From assembly GCA_028277985.1 (NCBI GenBank), contig JANQFG010000015.1, positions 31,346 to 95,345 on the forward strand: 64,000 nt of DNA, in the 5' to 3' direction. Position numbers and translations under genes: made by a program. The DNA comes from a bacterium (lineage in GTDB: Bacteria; Desulfobacterota; DSWW01). Position 1 is the first letter of the stretch. Each line of letters begins with the position of its first letter. Positions 32,490-40,857 of this stretch are shown piece after piece. The notes under the pieces were generated by a model. The model saw nothing but the letters and a program-made list of their open reading frames with translations, did not search any database and had not been told where the DNA came from.

Positions 32490-33377
32490 ATGACCTCGTC
32501 TTCACGACTCAGACTCTCCCTGCTCTGCGGCTTCATTCTGACGGTCCTGACCGCCGGTTGCGGAAAGGTGATCGGACACTTCACTAGCCCCATCTTCGAC
32601 GATCTCACACGTTCGTTCATGCAACAGGAAGATCTGGTCATCGCCGAACAGGGCACACCCGCCTTCCTCCTCATCCTCGACGGTTTGATCGAACACAGCC
32701 CCGAGAACAAGGACATCTTGCTTGCGGGTGCTCAGGCGTACTCCGCCTACACTGCGGCCTTTGTCGGATCCGAGCATCCCGACAGAAACAAGCGGCTCAC
32801 CCGAAAGGCGAAGGACTATGCTTTTCGATCCCTGAGCCTGCACAGGAAACAGTTTTCCAGGGTGAAGGATGAACCCTATCCGGAGTTCGTCACCTGTCTG
32901 GACTCCTTCAGGAAGAAGGATGTCCCGTATGTCTTCTATACGGCTACAGCCTGGGCGGCTTGGATACAGGCCCGCTCCGACTCCATGGATGCGATAGCAG
33001 ACCTTCCCAAGGTGCGTGCCCTGATCGAACGATCGATTGCGCTGGACGAAACCTTTTATTACGGAGCCTCTCACACCATCATGGGCGTTCTGCTGACCGT
33101 CCGGCCACCCTCACTGGGCGGAAAGCCGGAGGAGGCCCGCAGGCACTTCGAGAAAGCGATCGAGCTCGGCCAGGGGCGGCTCCTCACCACACACGTTATG
33201 TACGCGAACAGCTACGCAAAACTCATGTACGAAGGAGAGCTCTTCTTCGATCTTCTGAATACCGTCCTGGAATCGCCTGCGGACGCGGTTCCCGAGCTCA
33301 CACTCGTCAACACCCTGGCAAAAGAGCAGGCACGCAACCTGATCGATGATGCCCGTGCAGAGGAGTACTTCGACTGA
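32490..33377 (+). CDS. TRAP transporter TatT-type lipoprotein
   Basis: From ATG 32490 a 295-residue lipoprotein: MTSSSRLRLSLLCGFILTVLTAGCGK has a good signal and lipobox (LTAGC). An earlier in-frame ATG at 32316 would put 58 residues ahead of the signal, which is implausible. The mature protein is all-helical and TPR-like, with AKDYAFRSLSLHRKQF, ALIERSIALDETFYYGASHTIMG and GKPEEARRHFEKAIELGQGRLLTTHVMYA. This pattern matches the TatT component (T. pallidum Tp0956 type), a trimeric periplasmic protein that contacts the TRAP binding protein. A binding protein and both permease genes follow. Confidence 0.85.
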   Translation: MTSSSRLRLSLLCGFILTVLTAGCGKVIGHFTSPIFDDLTRSFMQQEDLVIAEQGTPAFLLILDGLIEHSPENKDILLAGAQAYSAYTAAFVGSEHPDRNKRLTRKAKDYAFRSLSLHRKQFSRVKDEPYPEFVTCLDSFRKKDVPYVFYTATAWAAWIQARSDSMDAIADLPKVRALIERSIALDETFYYGASHTIMGVLLTVRPPSLGGKPEEARRHFEKAIELGQGRLLTTHVMYANSYAKLMYEGELFFDLLNTVLESPADAVPELTLVNTLAKEQARNLIDDARAEEYFD

Positions 33378-33465
33378 GTCGGTCGCCACGGGGAGTCCGC
33401 AGCCGATCCGGACCACCAGGATCCCTTCCGGTTGTTGTCTGCATGAACCTTTAGGAGCCAAGAAG

Positions 33466-34476
33466 ATGAAAAGAACCATAACCGTGCTCGGGCCCATTCT
33501 GCTGGTCCTCGCGGCAGTATTCGCTGCCGACCCTGCCCTTGCCGTACGCATCAAGATCGCCACCAAGACGCCGGAGAACTTCAAATCGGCAAAACTCGTC
33601 AAGGAGATGGCCAAGGAGATCGAAGAGAAGACGGACGGAAAGGTGCGCCTGAAGATCTATTACGGTGGGGTCAAGGGCACGGGCCGAGACCTGCTCCTCA
33701 AGATGAAGAGCGGCGAACTTCAGGGCGGTGAGTTCACGGCCGGGGAAGCTTCTTCCGTGGTGAACGACCTCCAGATCATGAGCATCCCCTTCTTCTTCAA
33801 GGACTATGACGAGATCGACTACGTCTTCGAGCGTATGCGCCCCTATTTCGAGAAAGAGCTGGCGAAGCGCGGATACTTGGTGCTCGGGTGGATGGAGGTG
33901 GGCTTCGGCTATCTCATGTCCGTGGACCCGATCGCCAGCCGGGCAGACCTCCCCGGAAAGAAGGTCTGGATCCCCCAGGGCGATCCGATCGGGCAAGCCG
34001 GCTTCGAGGCGATGGGGGTTCCCCCGATCCCGATGACGATCTCGGACGTCATGGTTGCCCTTCAAACCGGTCAGATCGACACCGTTGGCAACTCCTTCGT
34101 GGGCGCCATCGCTCTCCAATGGCATACGCGCATCAAGTACATCACCGATGTCCCGCTCCTCTACATATACGGCATGCTGATGATCACCAAAGAGGCCTAC
34201 GACAAGATCCCCACGGAGTACAGGGAAGAAGTCCGGGCCATCATTGAGCGGACCTTCCAACAACTGAGGGTGGACATTCGAAAGAACAACGCAGAATCAA
34301 GAAAAACCCTGACGAAGCAGGGTATACAGTTTGTGACTCCCTCGGCCGCCCATGTCCGGGATCTCGAGGGGGCGATGGTGGACGTCAAGAAAGACCTGGG
34401 CGGCAAAGAGTTTAAGCCGGAGACCCTGCAGCGCATGGAAGAGATACTGCAAGAGTATCGAGGTTCGAGACAGTAG
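33466..34476 (+). CDS. dctP: TRAP transporter solute-binding protein (DctP family)
   Basis: A 336-residue periplasmic protein from ATG 33466 (AGGAG nine bases upstream); an upstream in-frame ATG lies inside the previous gene. The signal peptide ends at about residue 26 (AADPALAV). DctP motifs include IKIATKTPENFKSAKLVKEMAKEIEEKTDGKVRLKIYYGG, LPGKKVWIPQGDPIGQAGFEAMGVPPIPMTISDVMVALQTGQIDTVGN (helix 9 region with the ligand contact) and LLYIYGMLMITKEAYDKIP. DctP proteins bind organic acids, often C4-dicarboxylates or sulfonates. The ligand here is not predictable. It forms a transporter with the two genes downstream. Confidence 0.9.
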   Translation: MKRTITVLGPILLVLAAVFAADPALAVRIKIATKTPENFKSAKLVKEMAKEIEEKTDGKVRLKIYYGGVKGTGRDLLLKMKSGELQGGEFTAGEASSVVNDLQIMSIPFFFKDYDEIDYVFERMRPYFEKELAKRGYLVLGWMEVGFGYLMSVDPIASRADLPGKKVWIPQGDPIGQAGFEAMGVPPIPMTISDVMVALQTGQIDTVGNSFVGAIALQWHTRIKYITDVPLLYIYGMLMITKEAYDKIPTEYREEVRAIIERTFQQLRVDIRKNNAESRKTLTKQGIQFVTPSAAHVRDLEGAMVDVKKDLGGKEFKPETLQRMEEILQEYRGSRQ

Positions 34477-34518
34477 GGGACAAGGAGCGGACAGGAGCAC
34501 GAAAAGAGAGGCGAATCC

Positions 34519-35043
34519 TTGGGAGGGGCAACAGAAGTGGGGGAAAAGCCAAGGGACCCCTTCGCGTTCTTTGCGAAAATAGAAGACGGCATCCTGGTTC
34601 TGATTCTCGTGGGCATGGTCTTTCTGGCCTTTCTCCAGATCGTGCTCCGCAATTTCTTCGGGATCGGCCTGATCTGGATCGAGCCTCTGGTGCGTCAGAT
34701 GCTTCTCTGGGTCGCCCTGGCAGGGGCGATGGTGGCGACCCGAGACCACAACCACATCACTGTCGATGCGGTCTCGCGTTTCCTGCCTCGGGGCCGGATC
34801 AAGTCTGCCGCCGGGCTTCTATGCGACACCTTCGCCGCGGTTGTCTGCGGACTGCTCACCTATTCAACCTTTCTCGTGTTCCAGAGGGAATTTCAGGACC
34901 CTTTGCTCGGCAACATCATGCCCGGACTCCCCCACTGGGCTTCCCTGCTGACCCTGCCGGTCGCATTCGGGGTGATGACGCTCCGCTTCGTTCGCTTCAG
35001 CTTCCTCTCGTTGCGGAATACTCTGAAGGGTGAAACCTCATGA
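34519..35043 (+). CDS. dctQ: TRAP transporter small permease (DctQ family)
   Basis: A 174-residue four-helix membrane protein: helices at about 24-44 (ILVLILVGMVFLAFLQIVL), 55-75, 95-115 and 137-157. IEPLVRQMLLWVALAGAMVATRDHNHITVDAV is the DctQ signature. The start is uncertain: TTG 34519 (AGAGAGG upstream) or GTG 34537 (GGGAGGGG upstream). The stop overlaps the start of the large permease by 4 bases. DctQ is needed for the stability or function of the transport complex. Confidence 0.9.
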   Translation: MGGATEVGEKPRDPFAFFAKIEDGILVLILVGMVFLAFLQIVLRNFFGIGLIWIEPLVRQMLLWVALAGAMVATRDHNHITVDAVSRFLPRGRIKSAAGLLCDTFAAVVCGLLTYSTFLVFQREFQDPLLGNIMPGLPHWASLLTLPVAFGVMTLRFVRFSFLSLRNTLKGETS

Positions 35044-36314
35044 TCAGCCTGCTGGTCATCGCCGCGATCCTCGTGTGTCTCTTTCTCGGGACCCCGGTCT
35101 TCTGCGTATTTGCCGCGGCCGCTCTGTGGGGTTGGCACATGGACGGAACCAGCGTGTCCGTGGTGGGGACCGACCTCTTTCGGCTCTCGAGCAACTTCGT
35201 ACTGATCACAATCCCCCTGTTCACCTTTGCCGGCTACCTTCTGGGTGAGAGCAATGCCCCGAAGCGACTGGTCAAATTCTCAAGGGCCTTCTTCGGCTGG
35301 ATGCCGGGCGGTCTGGCCGTCGTATCCGTAGTCGTCTGTTCCCTGTTCACCGCTTTCACCGGGGCATCAGGGGTCACCATCGTGGCCCTCGGCGCCCTTC
35401 TCTTTCCTGCCCTGTTGCAGGACAAGTACAGTGAGAATTTCTCTCTCGGGCTCGTAACGACCGGCGGGAGCCTGGGCCTGCTCTTCGCTCCGAGCGTTCC
35501 GCTGATCGTCTACGGCGTGATCACCGAGACGCCCATCTTCGACATGTTCATTGCAGGGGCGCTTCCTGGGATCCTGATGGTCATCGTCCTGAGCACTTTC
35601 AGTGTCGTGGTAGCATCCAGGACAGGGATCGAACGATCTCCCCTTCGATGGAAAGCGATGGGGGAGGCCCTGTGGGAGGCGAAATGGGAAGCTCCTCTTC
35701 CGCTCATCGTCCTTGGAGGGATCTACTGGGGTGTTCTTGCGGTGAGTGAGGCAGCTGCGGTCACAGCCTTCTGGGCCTTGATCGTGGAGGTGTTGATCTA
35801 CAGGGAGATTTCTTTCTCCCAGTTGAAGCAGGTCATCCGGGAAAGCATGGTAATGGTCGGCGGAATACTGATCATCATGGCCGCAGCCATGGCCTCCACG
35901 AACTACTTCATTGATGTGGATGTGCCTTCGATGATCTTCGACTTCATTCAGAAGTTCGTCAGCACCAAACTCCTGTTCCTGATCCTGCTCAATCTCTTCC
36001 TCTTCGGCCTCGGGATGCTCCTGGACATCTTCTCCGCTCTCGTCGTCGTTGTACCGCTGATCACCCCGATCGCACAGGAATACGGGATCAACATGGTCCA
36101 CCTGGGCATCATCTTCCTGGCGAACATGCAGATCGGCTACCTCACGCCCCCCCTGGGCATGGGACTGTTCATTTCCAGCTATCGTTTCGACAAGGGAATC
36201 CTCAGGATCACCTTGGCCTGCCTGCCCTTCATCTCGATGCTGATCGGATCCGTGCTCGTCATCACCTACTGGGAAGGTCTCAGCCTGTTCTTGGTTAGGG
36301 CAATGGGCAACTGA
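35040..36314 (+). CDS. dctM: TRAP transporter large permease (DctM family)
   Basis: A 424-residue protein with about 12 membrane segments. DctM motifs include NFVLITIPLFTFAGYLLGESN, TAFTGASGVTIVALGALLFPALL, NFSLGLVTTGGSLGLLFAPSVPLIVYGVITETPIFDMFIAGALPGILM, and the helix LANMQIGYLTPPLGMGLFISSYRFD near the C-terminus. It couples uptake of the organic acid to Na+ or H+ entry. The ATGA overlap with dctQ implies coupled translation. It is the last gene of the operon; GGGGTCGAGACCCC just after the stop may form a weak hairpin. Confidence 0.95.
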   Translation: MISLLVIAAILVCLFLGTPVFCVFAAAALWGWHMDGTSVSVVGTDLFRLSSNFVLITIPLFTFAGYLLGESNAPKRLVKFSRAFFGWMPGGLAVVSVVVCSLFTAFTGASGVTIVALGALLFPALLQDKYSENFSLGLVTTGGSLGLLFAPSVPLIVYGVITETPIFDMFIAGALPGILMVIVLSTFSVVVASRTGIERSPLRWKAMGEALWEAKWEAPLPLIVLGGIYWGVLAVSEAAAVTAFWALIVEVLIYREISFSQLKQVIRESMVMVGGILIIMAAAMASTNYFIDVDVPSMIFDFIQKFVSTKLLFLILLNLFLFGLGMLLDIFSALVVVVPLITPIAQEYGINMVHLGIIFLANMQIGYLTPPLGMGLFISSYRFDKGILRITLACLPFISMLIGSVLVITYWEGLSLFLVRAMGN

Positions 36315-36830
36315 GGGGGTCGAGACCCCTGCTCCTTACTCGTGCTCGTCGTCGTCCTCGTCCTCGAATTCGGGCAAGGGCATGGACTGTCTGGCCTTGT
36401 GGTTGGACACCAGCTATCAGCTGTTAGGTATCAGGCATTAGCTCCCCTCCACGGCCCTTATGGAAGCATATGCAGGAGGGCGGTTGGGAGGGCTAATACC
36501 TAATAGCCAGGTGACACAAGTCCATGATTCGTTCCAACCACCGAATGCTGCGCTGCCTCGCAAATCGGGCACGGGCATGCTCACGGGCGGGGTGGGGCAT
36601 CTGGTGCGATCCCCTTGTTCCGTTTCGGTTTTCGCAGGGTGACTCGTGGAGGCTTCCCGAGTCCCCGCAGACGAACCCCTAGGGGCTTCAAGCGCAACTC
36701 TCCAGGGGAGGTGTTGCGTGGGGGCAACCTGTGTGATTGCCTATCGCGGCTGGATTGATGCAGGCCGACTTTGTAGAAACGGGGGGGCGACGGAGGCCAA
36801 GTCAATCAAGACGCGATAGGCAATCACACC
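36315..36830. repeat. Intergenic region of dispersed repeats, including an 18-bp inverted repeat
   Basis: No gene is visible in these 516 bases between dctM and argS. At 36346-36368 a GTCGTC/CTCGTCCTC run repeats the one near 27402. At about 36614-36668 a 55-base segment (GTTCCGTTTCGG, then GACTCGTGGAGGC) is over 90% identical to 39859-39913. GTGTGATTGCCTATCGCG at 36731-36748 pairs exactly with CGCGATAGGCAATCACAC at 36812-36829, one base before the argS stop codon. The 99-base hairpin could end argS transcription or be a miniature element. Confidence 0.65.
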
Positions 36831-38552
36831 CTACATTTGATCCGGCACCTCGATTCCGAGAAGCTCCAGGCCGGTCCGGATGACCCTGCCTGTCAACTCG
36901 CACAGGACCAGCCGGCTCTCTCGGATTCCGTCGGGGGCCTTGAGAAAAGGGACGTTCTGGTAGAACCGGTTGTACAACGAGGCAAGATCGAAAAGGTAGT
37001 CGGTCAGCTGGTTCGGTCGAAAGGAGGCGGCCGATCGGTAAAGGTGCTCAGGGAATTCCAGAATCATCTTAGCGACTTGCCGCTCCAATTCCTCTTCCAG
37101 GAGCACGGGTACCCCTTGAAGATCCCCCCCATCGTGTTCCTCTCGGTATTTCCTGAACACGCTCTGGATCCTAGCGTAGGTGTACTGGAGGTACGGAGCC
37201 GAGTTGCCTTCCAGAGACAGTGCCTTTTCCCAGCGGAACTCGATGGCTGATTGGCGGTTCTGGCTCATGTCCGCATACCGGAGGGCCCCCAGTCCGACCT
37301 TCCGGGCGATCTCCGTCTTCACCGGTTTGTCCAGACCCGGGTTCAACCTGTCCGCGACTTCGTAGGCCCTGCGTTCCGCCTCGTCCATGAAAGTGTCGAG
37401 GCGAATCACGTTCCCCTCGCGGGTCGAGAACTTGCCTTCCGGAAGACGCATGATCCCGAACCATATGTGCTCCAGTTCCACCTCGATGCCGATCCGACGG
37501 GCAACGGCGAAGAGCTGGCGAAAATGAAGCTGCTGTCCCTCATCCGTGACGTAGAGGATTTTCGAGGGGTTCCAACGCTCGATGCGATACAGCATGGCGG
37601 CGATATCGGTGGTTGCGTAATTGAAGCCACCGTCGCTCTTCTGGATGATCAAGGGAGGCAGATCTTCTTCTTCGAGGAATACCACCAGGGCGCCATCGCT
37701 TCGAGTCGCGAGACCCTTTGCTTCCAGGTCTGCCACGAGCTCCGGGAGGCGATCGTTGTAGAAGCTTTCGCCAAGAGTGACATCGAACGAAATCCCGAGC
37801 CGTTCATAGATCTTGTCGAACTCCCTGAGTGATGCCTGTACGAATCTCTCCCAGAGCTCGTGGTTCTCACGATCTCCTTGCTGGAGACGAACCAGTTCGT
37901 TCCGCGCCTGCTCCATCAAAGAAGGATCCTGCTGGGCCCGCTGGTACCCTTCCACGTAGACCCTCTCGAGCTCCTCGATCGGATCCTTGTCAAAGGCCTC
38001 GGGATCTCCGAGCTGGCGGTAGGCGACGAGCAAGATGCCGAACTGGGTTCCCCAATCCCCGATATGGTTGTCCGCCACGACGTCGAAACCGAGAAATCGG
38101 TGGATCCTGTCCAGGGCAAAGCCAAGGATCGTGGACCGGACGTGGCCGATGTGCATCGGTTTGGCCACATTCGGGCTCGAGAAATCGACCACCACGGCAT
38201 GGCCCTTGCCCGGGCTTTCCACTCCCAGCCTTTCGTCCTGAAAGGCCTCGCCAACACGTTCGGACAGCCAGGCACTCGACAGCCGGAGATTCACGAAGCC
38301 CGGGCCCGCTACCTCCACCTTTTCCAGCCAGGGCATCGTCTCCAGTTTTGCAGCCAGGTTCTGGGCGAGGTCCCTTGGGGCACGTCCCAGTTTCTTCGCA
38401 AGGCTCATGGCCCCATTGAACTGATAGTCACCAAACTTCGGGTCCTTCGTTGGATTGACCCGAAGGTTCTTCGGATCCGAAATCGCACCGTCCACCATCT
38501 CGGCGAGGATCTCCAGAATCGGGTCGGAAATAGAGTCTACAATAGATGCCAT
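36831..38552 (-). CDS. argS: Arginyl-tRNA synthetase
   Basis: A 573-residue class I synthetase. The N-terminal Arg-tRNA additional domain covers about 1-110 (FGDYQFNGAMSLAKKLGRAPRDLA). The HIGH motif reads KPMHIGHVRST at about 130, GDWGTQFG follows, and the KMSK equivalent is EGKFSTREGNVIRLD at about 380, the usual variation in ArgRS. The C-terminal DALR anticodon-binding domain ends LELLGIEVPDQM. It attaches arginine to tRNA-Arg in the cytoplasm. Length and order are normal. It stands alone between two repeat-bearing gaps. Confidence 0.97.
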   Translation of the reverse strand: MASIVDSISDPILEILAEMVDGAISDPKNLRVNPTKDPKFGDYQFNGAMSLAKKLGRAPRDLAQNLAAKLETMPWLEKVEVAGPGFVNLRLSSAWLSERVGEAFQDERLGVESPGKGHAVVVDFSSPNVAKPMHIGHVRSTILGFALDRIHRFLGFDVVADNHIGDWGTQFGILLVAYRQLGDPEAFDKDPIEELERVYVEGYQRAQQDPSLMEQARNELVRLQQGDRENHELWERFVQASLREFDKIYERLGISFDVTLGESFYNDRLPELVADLEAKGLATRSDGALVVFLEEEDLPPLIIQKSDGGFNYATTDIAAMLYRIERWNPSKILYVTDEGQQLHFRQLFAVARRIGIEVELEHIWFGIMRLPEGKFSTREGNVIRLDTFMDEAERRAYEVADRLNPGLDKPVKTEIARKVGLGALRYADMSQNRQSAIEFRWEKALSLEGNSAPYLQYTYARIQSVFRKYREEHDGGDLQGVPVLLEEELERQVAKMILEFPEHLYRSAASFRPNQLTDYLFDLASLYNRFYQNVPFLKAPDGIRESRLVLCELTGRVIRTGLELLGIEVPDQM

Positions 38553-38595
38553 CGTCTTCCGAGTGCCTCCCTGCTACCCATATTCGGACGCAATT

Positions 38596-38744
38596 GAAGT
38601 GCTATCCCTGTTCCGTGTCGCTCTTCTTGGGCGACGTCGCCCCCCCGTGTCTACTCTCCAGTTTAGCGCACGAAGGCTTCTGCTGAAGTATTGTGCGAGC
38701 AAAGTCGCCCTGCGAAGACCGCCCCGGAACAGGGATAGCACTTC
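38596..38744. mobile_element. Miniature element with 20-bp perfect terminal inverted repeats
   Basis: GAAGTGCTATCCCTGTTCCG at 38596-38615 is repeated as its exact reverse complement at 38725-38744. The 109-base interior is non-coding. ATCCCTGTTCCGTGT from its left end also occurs near 27365, and CTGTTCCG is shared with the element at 39845. The size and structure fit a MITE or a long REP-type sequence. Target duplications are not obvious. Confidence 0.6.
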
Positions 38745-39112
38745 GCACTCGATGTCTCAAAGAGAACGGTAGCCGCGGGAGGGCCCTCGGTGATCCTCTA
38801 ACGGGCGCCACCCTACCACCGAAGAGAAGGAGCCGATCCCCTTTCTCTTCAACCCAGAAAAGTAGCATACGGGTCCGGAGAAAGAAAGACGCCCGGCATG
38901 GCAACCTCTCTTGCGTGCATGCCTTCACGCATCTTCGAATCACACCCGTCCGGACAAGGTCGCACCGCCTTGATCCCACCGACCAAAACCTTCAAAATGT
39001 ATGGTTGTCCCAAGTTGCACAATGGCACCTCAGGCGGGGCGGGGTTTCCGCTTCGAGCCCGACAAGACAGGATCATAGCAGACTGTCAGCGGTTGATCAG
39101 AGTGGCGGGGAA

Positions 39113-39162
39113 TCTGTGGACTCCGGTATTCCAAATCGATTTGGAATACCGGAGTCCACAGA
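39113..39162. repeat. 50-bp perfect palindrome without spacer
   Basis: The left half (39113-39137, starting TCTGTGGACTCCGG) and right half (39138-39162, ending CCGGAGTCCACAGA) are exact reverse complements with no loop; the centre is AAATCGATTT. It lies 35 bases before a small gene. Possible roles are an operator, a recombination or resolution site, or a transcript hairpin. A chance origin is very unlikely. Long perfect palindromes can also arise in assembly. Confidence 0.8.
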
Positions 39163-39197
39163 AAGGCTGCACATGAGAGGCCCGTGAGGTCGTATCG

Positions 39198-39527
39198 ATG
39201 TTCTTGTTAGCGAGGAAAACGAGTGAACTCTCCCCGGCCGATATCGAGCTGATCAAAGAGGCAGCAGGCGCACTGGCCAGGGCCGGCGAGAAGCTCGAGA
39301 AGGCCCTCCGGCAGCTTCGCGCGGCAGAGGATCTGCTGGATCTACACGCGGACGACCAAACTCCATCCACCCGCGAAGAAGCGATCGAGCAGTATAGGGC
39401 CGCCCGGACAAAGGCCGAGACCGCCCGCTATGTCTACATCATCCAACGGGAAGCCGTCGGCTTCCGGAATCACAAATTCCCGGACCTTATCTTCCCCCTC
39501 CCCCCTGCCCGGGAACTCCCTCGCTGA
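39198..39527 (+). CDS. Small hypothetical helical protein
   Basis: Not recognised. It has 109 residues, mostly charged and helical: ELSPADIELIKEAAGALARAGEKLEKALRQLRAAEDLLD at about 10-48 is amphipathic and coiled-coil-like, followed by TREEAIEQYRAARTKAETARYVYIIQREAVGFRNH. No signal peptide or membrane segment is visible. The ATG at 39198 has GTGAGGTCG upstream (weak). The 50-base palindrome ends 35 bases before the start and may be its regulatory site. Coding-like composition supports a real gene, but there is no family evidence. Confidence 0.55.
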   Translation: MFLLARKTSELSPADIELIKEAAGALARAGEKLEKALRQLRAAEDLLDLHADDQTPSTREEAIEQYRAARTKAETARYVYIIQREAVGFRNHKFPDLIFPLPPARELPR

Positions 39528-39844
39528 GGATTCTCCACAGGAAGGCTTTTCCACAGACGCATACAAAACCAGGGTTCGGCTCCGGACCACCCCACCCCCC
39601 ATCGCCAAATGCAATACACTAAGGCGAGGACCATGATTGTATGCGTCAATGGCAGTTCTCGTCAGGATCGCAAGGATTCATGGGGCCCCGCCCCGCTGCA
39701 ACGTCTTCGGAATGTGTCACGAACGGGGAGGGGTGGTCTTTCTGGCAGGAGCCCACTGGAACAACGAGAGAGGCCTTCGTCACTCTCGCGGGAAACTCAG
39801 GCTCCTTATGCAACTCCGATCAAGCCGGATGAGGTGCAAGGGGC
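39528..39844. other. Gap without a recognised gene
   Basis: Only an 11-base inverted repeat is visible: GACGCATACAA (39556-39566) and TTGTATGCGTC (39637-39647). The rest shows no protein-like frame and no promoter that stands out. Confidence 0.4.
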
Positions 39845-40031
39845 ATTGGGTACCATCACCTGTTCCGTTTCGGCTTTTGCAGGGCGACTCGTGGAGGCTT
39901 CCCGAGTCCCCGCGTGCATACAGAGGGACTTCGCGCCTTGCGCCCAAGTCTCGTGGCTGTGGGACGAGGGATTTCGTTGCCGGAACACGGAGGCCAAGAA
40001 AGGCGAAACGGAACAGGTGATGGTACCCAAT
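39845..40031. mobile_element. Miniature element with 28-bp perfect terminal inverted repeats
   Basis: The ends at 39845-39872 (ATTGGGTACCATCACCTGTT...) and 40004-40031 are exact reverse complements over 28 bases. The element is 187 bases and non-coding. A 55-base internal segment (39859-39913) recurs at 36614-36668, so related copies are scattered. This is the structure of a MITE moved by an unknown transposase in trans. It ends 67 bases before the cobA start and may affect its promoter. Confidence 0.7.
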
Positions 40032-40098
40032 TGATTAGCACACCTCCATTTGCTACGCTAATGTATTAAGACCGTACCAACGAAGGGAGCATCTTCCA

Positions 40099-40857
40099 GT
40101 GGGAACCGAACAAGGAAAAGTATATCTCGTGGGCGCCGGCCCCGGCGATCCAGGTCTCATCACACTCAAGGGATTCAGGCTGCTGCAGATGGCCGACGTA
40201 GTGATCTACGACCGCCTGGTTCACCCCGAAATCCTCTCCGAGATCCCGCAGGAGGCGGAGAAACTCTACGTCGGCAAGAAATGCGACCATCACACGGTCC
40301 CACAAGACGACATCAACGCCCTGATGGTCCAGAAGGCCCGAGAGGGCAAGAACGTGGTCCGCCTGAAGGGAGGGGATCCCTTTGTCTTCGGAAGAGGAGC
40401 AGAAGAGGTGCTCTATCTCGTGGAGGAAGGAATCGAATGGGAAGTCGTCCCCGGCGTTACCTCAGCGACCGCCGTGCCTGCCTACGCCGGGATCCCGATC
40501 ACCCACAGGGAATTCTCTTCCATGGCCTCGATCATCACGGGTCACGAAACCTTTTCCAAGGATCTCACCCAGCTTCGCTACGACCTGATCGCTCCCAACG
40601 ACAGCACGCTGGTCATCCTGATGGGCATGACGAATCTCAAGAAGATCGTCCAGGAACTCATCCATCACGGTCGCCCCCCCACCACGCCTATATGCATCAT
40701 TACCTGGGGCACCTATCCGGAGCAACAGGTCCTGATTGCCACCCTAGAGGACATCGTAGAGAAGACAGAAGAGGCCGGACTGAATCCGCCCGGGATCATC
40801 GTGATCGGGGAAGTGGTTCGACTCCGGGAACGCCTCACGGGCAAGAAGGATTCATGA
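40099..40857 (+). CDS. cobA: Uroporphyrinogen-III C-methyltransferase
   Basis: A 252-residue SUMT starting at GTG 40099 (GAAGGGAG upstream). Motifs: VYLVGAGPGDPGLITLKG (P-loop-like SAM site), VVRLKGGDPFVFGRGAEE, and VVPGVTSATAVPAYAGIPITHRE, all diagnostic. It methylates uroporphyrinogen III twice to precorrin-2, the common precursor of sirohaem and cobalamin. The next gene overlaps by 4 bases (ATGA) and encodes the precorrin-2 dehydrogenase, so this pair makes sirohaem, the cofactor of DsrAB encoded 15 kb away. No uroporphyrinogen synthase domain is fused. It converges on the dsrMKJOP operon. Confidence 0.95.
   Translation: MGTEQGKVYLVGAGPGDPGLITLKGFRLLQMADVVIYDRLVHPEILSEIPQEAEKLYVGKKCDHHTVPQDDINALMVQKAREGKNVVRLKGGDPFVFGRGAEEVLYLVEEGIEWEVVPGVTSATAVPAYAGIPITHREFSSMASIITGHETFSKDLTQLRYDLIAPNDSTLVILMGMTNLKKIVQELIHHGRPPTTPICIITWGTYPEQQVLIATLEDIVEKTEEAGLNPPGIIVIGEVVRLRERLTGKKDS

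Larger units (their letters stand above)
38553..39197. other. 645-base gap upstream of argS with two palindromic elements and no gene
   Basis: No open frame with protein-like sequence was found on either strand. The gap holds an inverted-repeat element (38596-38744) and a 50-base perfect palindrome (39113-39162), both listed separately. TTCGAATC at about 38936 resembles a tRNA T-loop, but its flanks do not pair. No clear promoter for argS stands out. Confidence 0.5.

Noticed and set aside
38930..38960. TTCGAATC motif resembling a tRNA T-loop
   Set aside because: The five bases on each side do not pair, and no acceptor or anticodon stem was found around it on either strand.
40281..40853. N-terminal extension of the precorrin-2 dehydrogenase frame
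   Set aside because: The extension lies in a second frame of cobA and is Arg/Gly/His-rich; the true start is the ATG overlapping the cobA stop.
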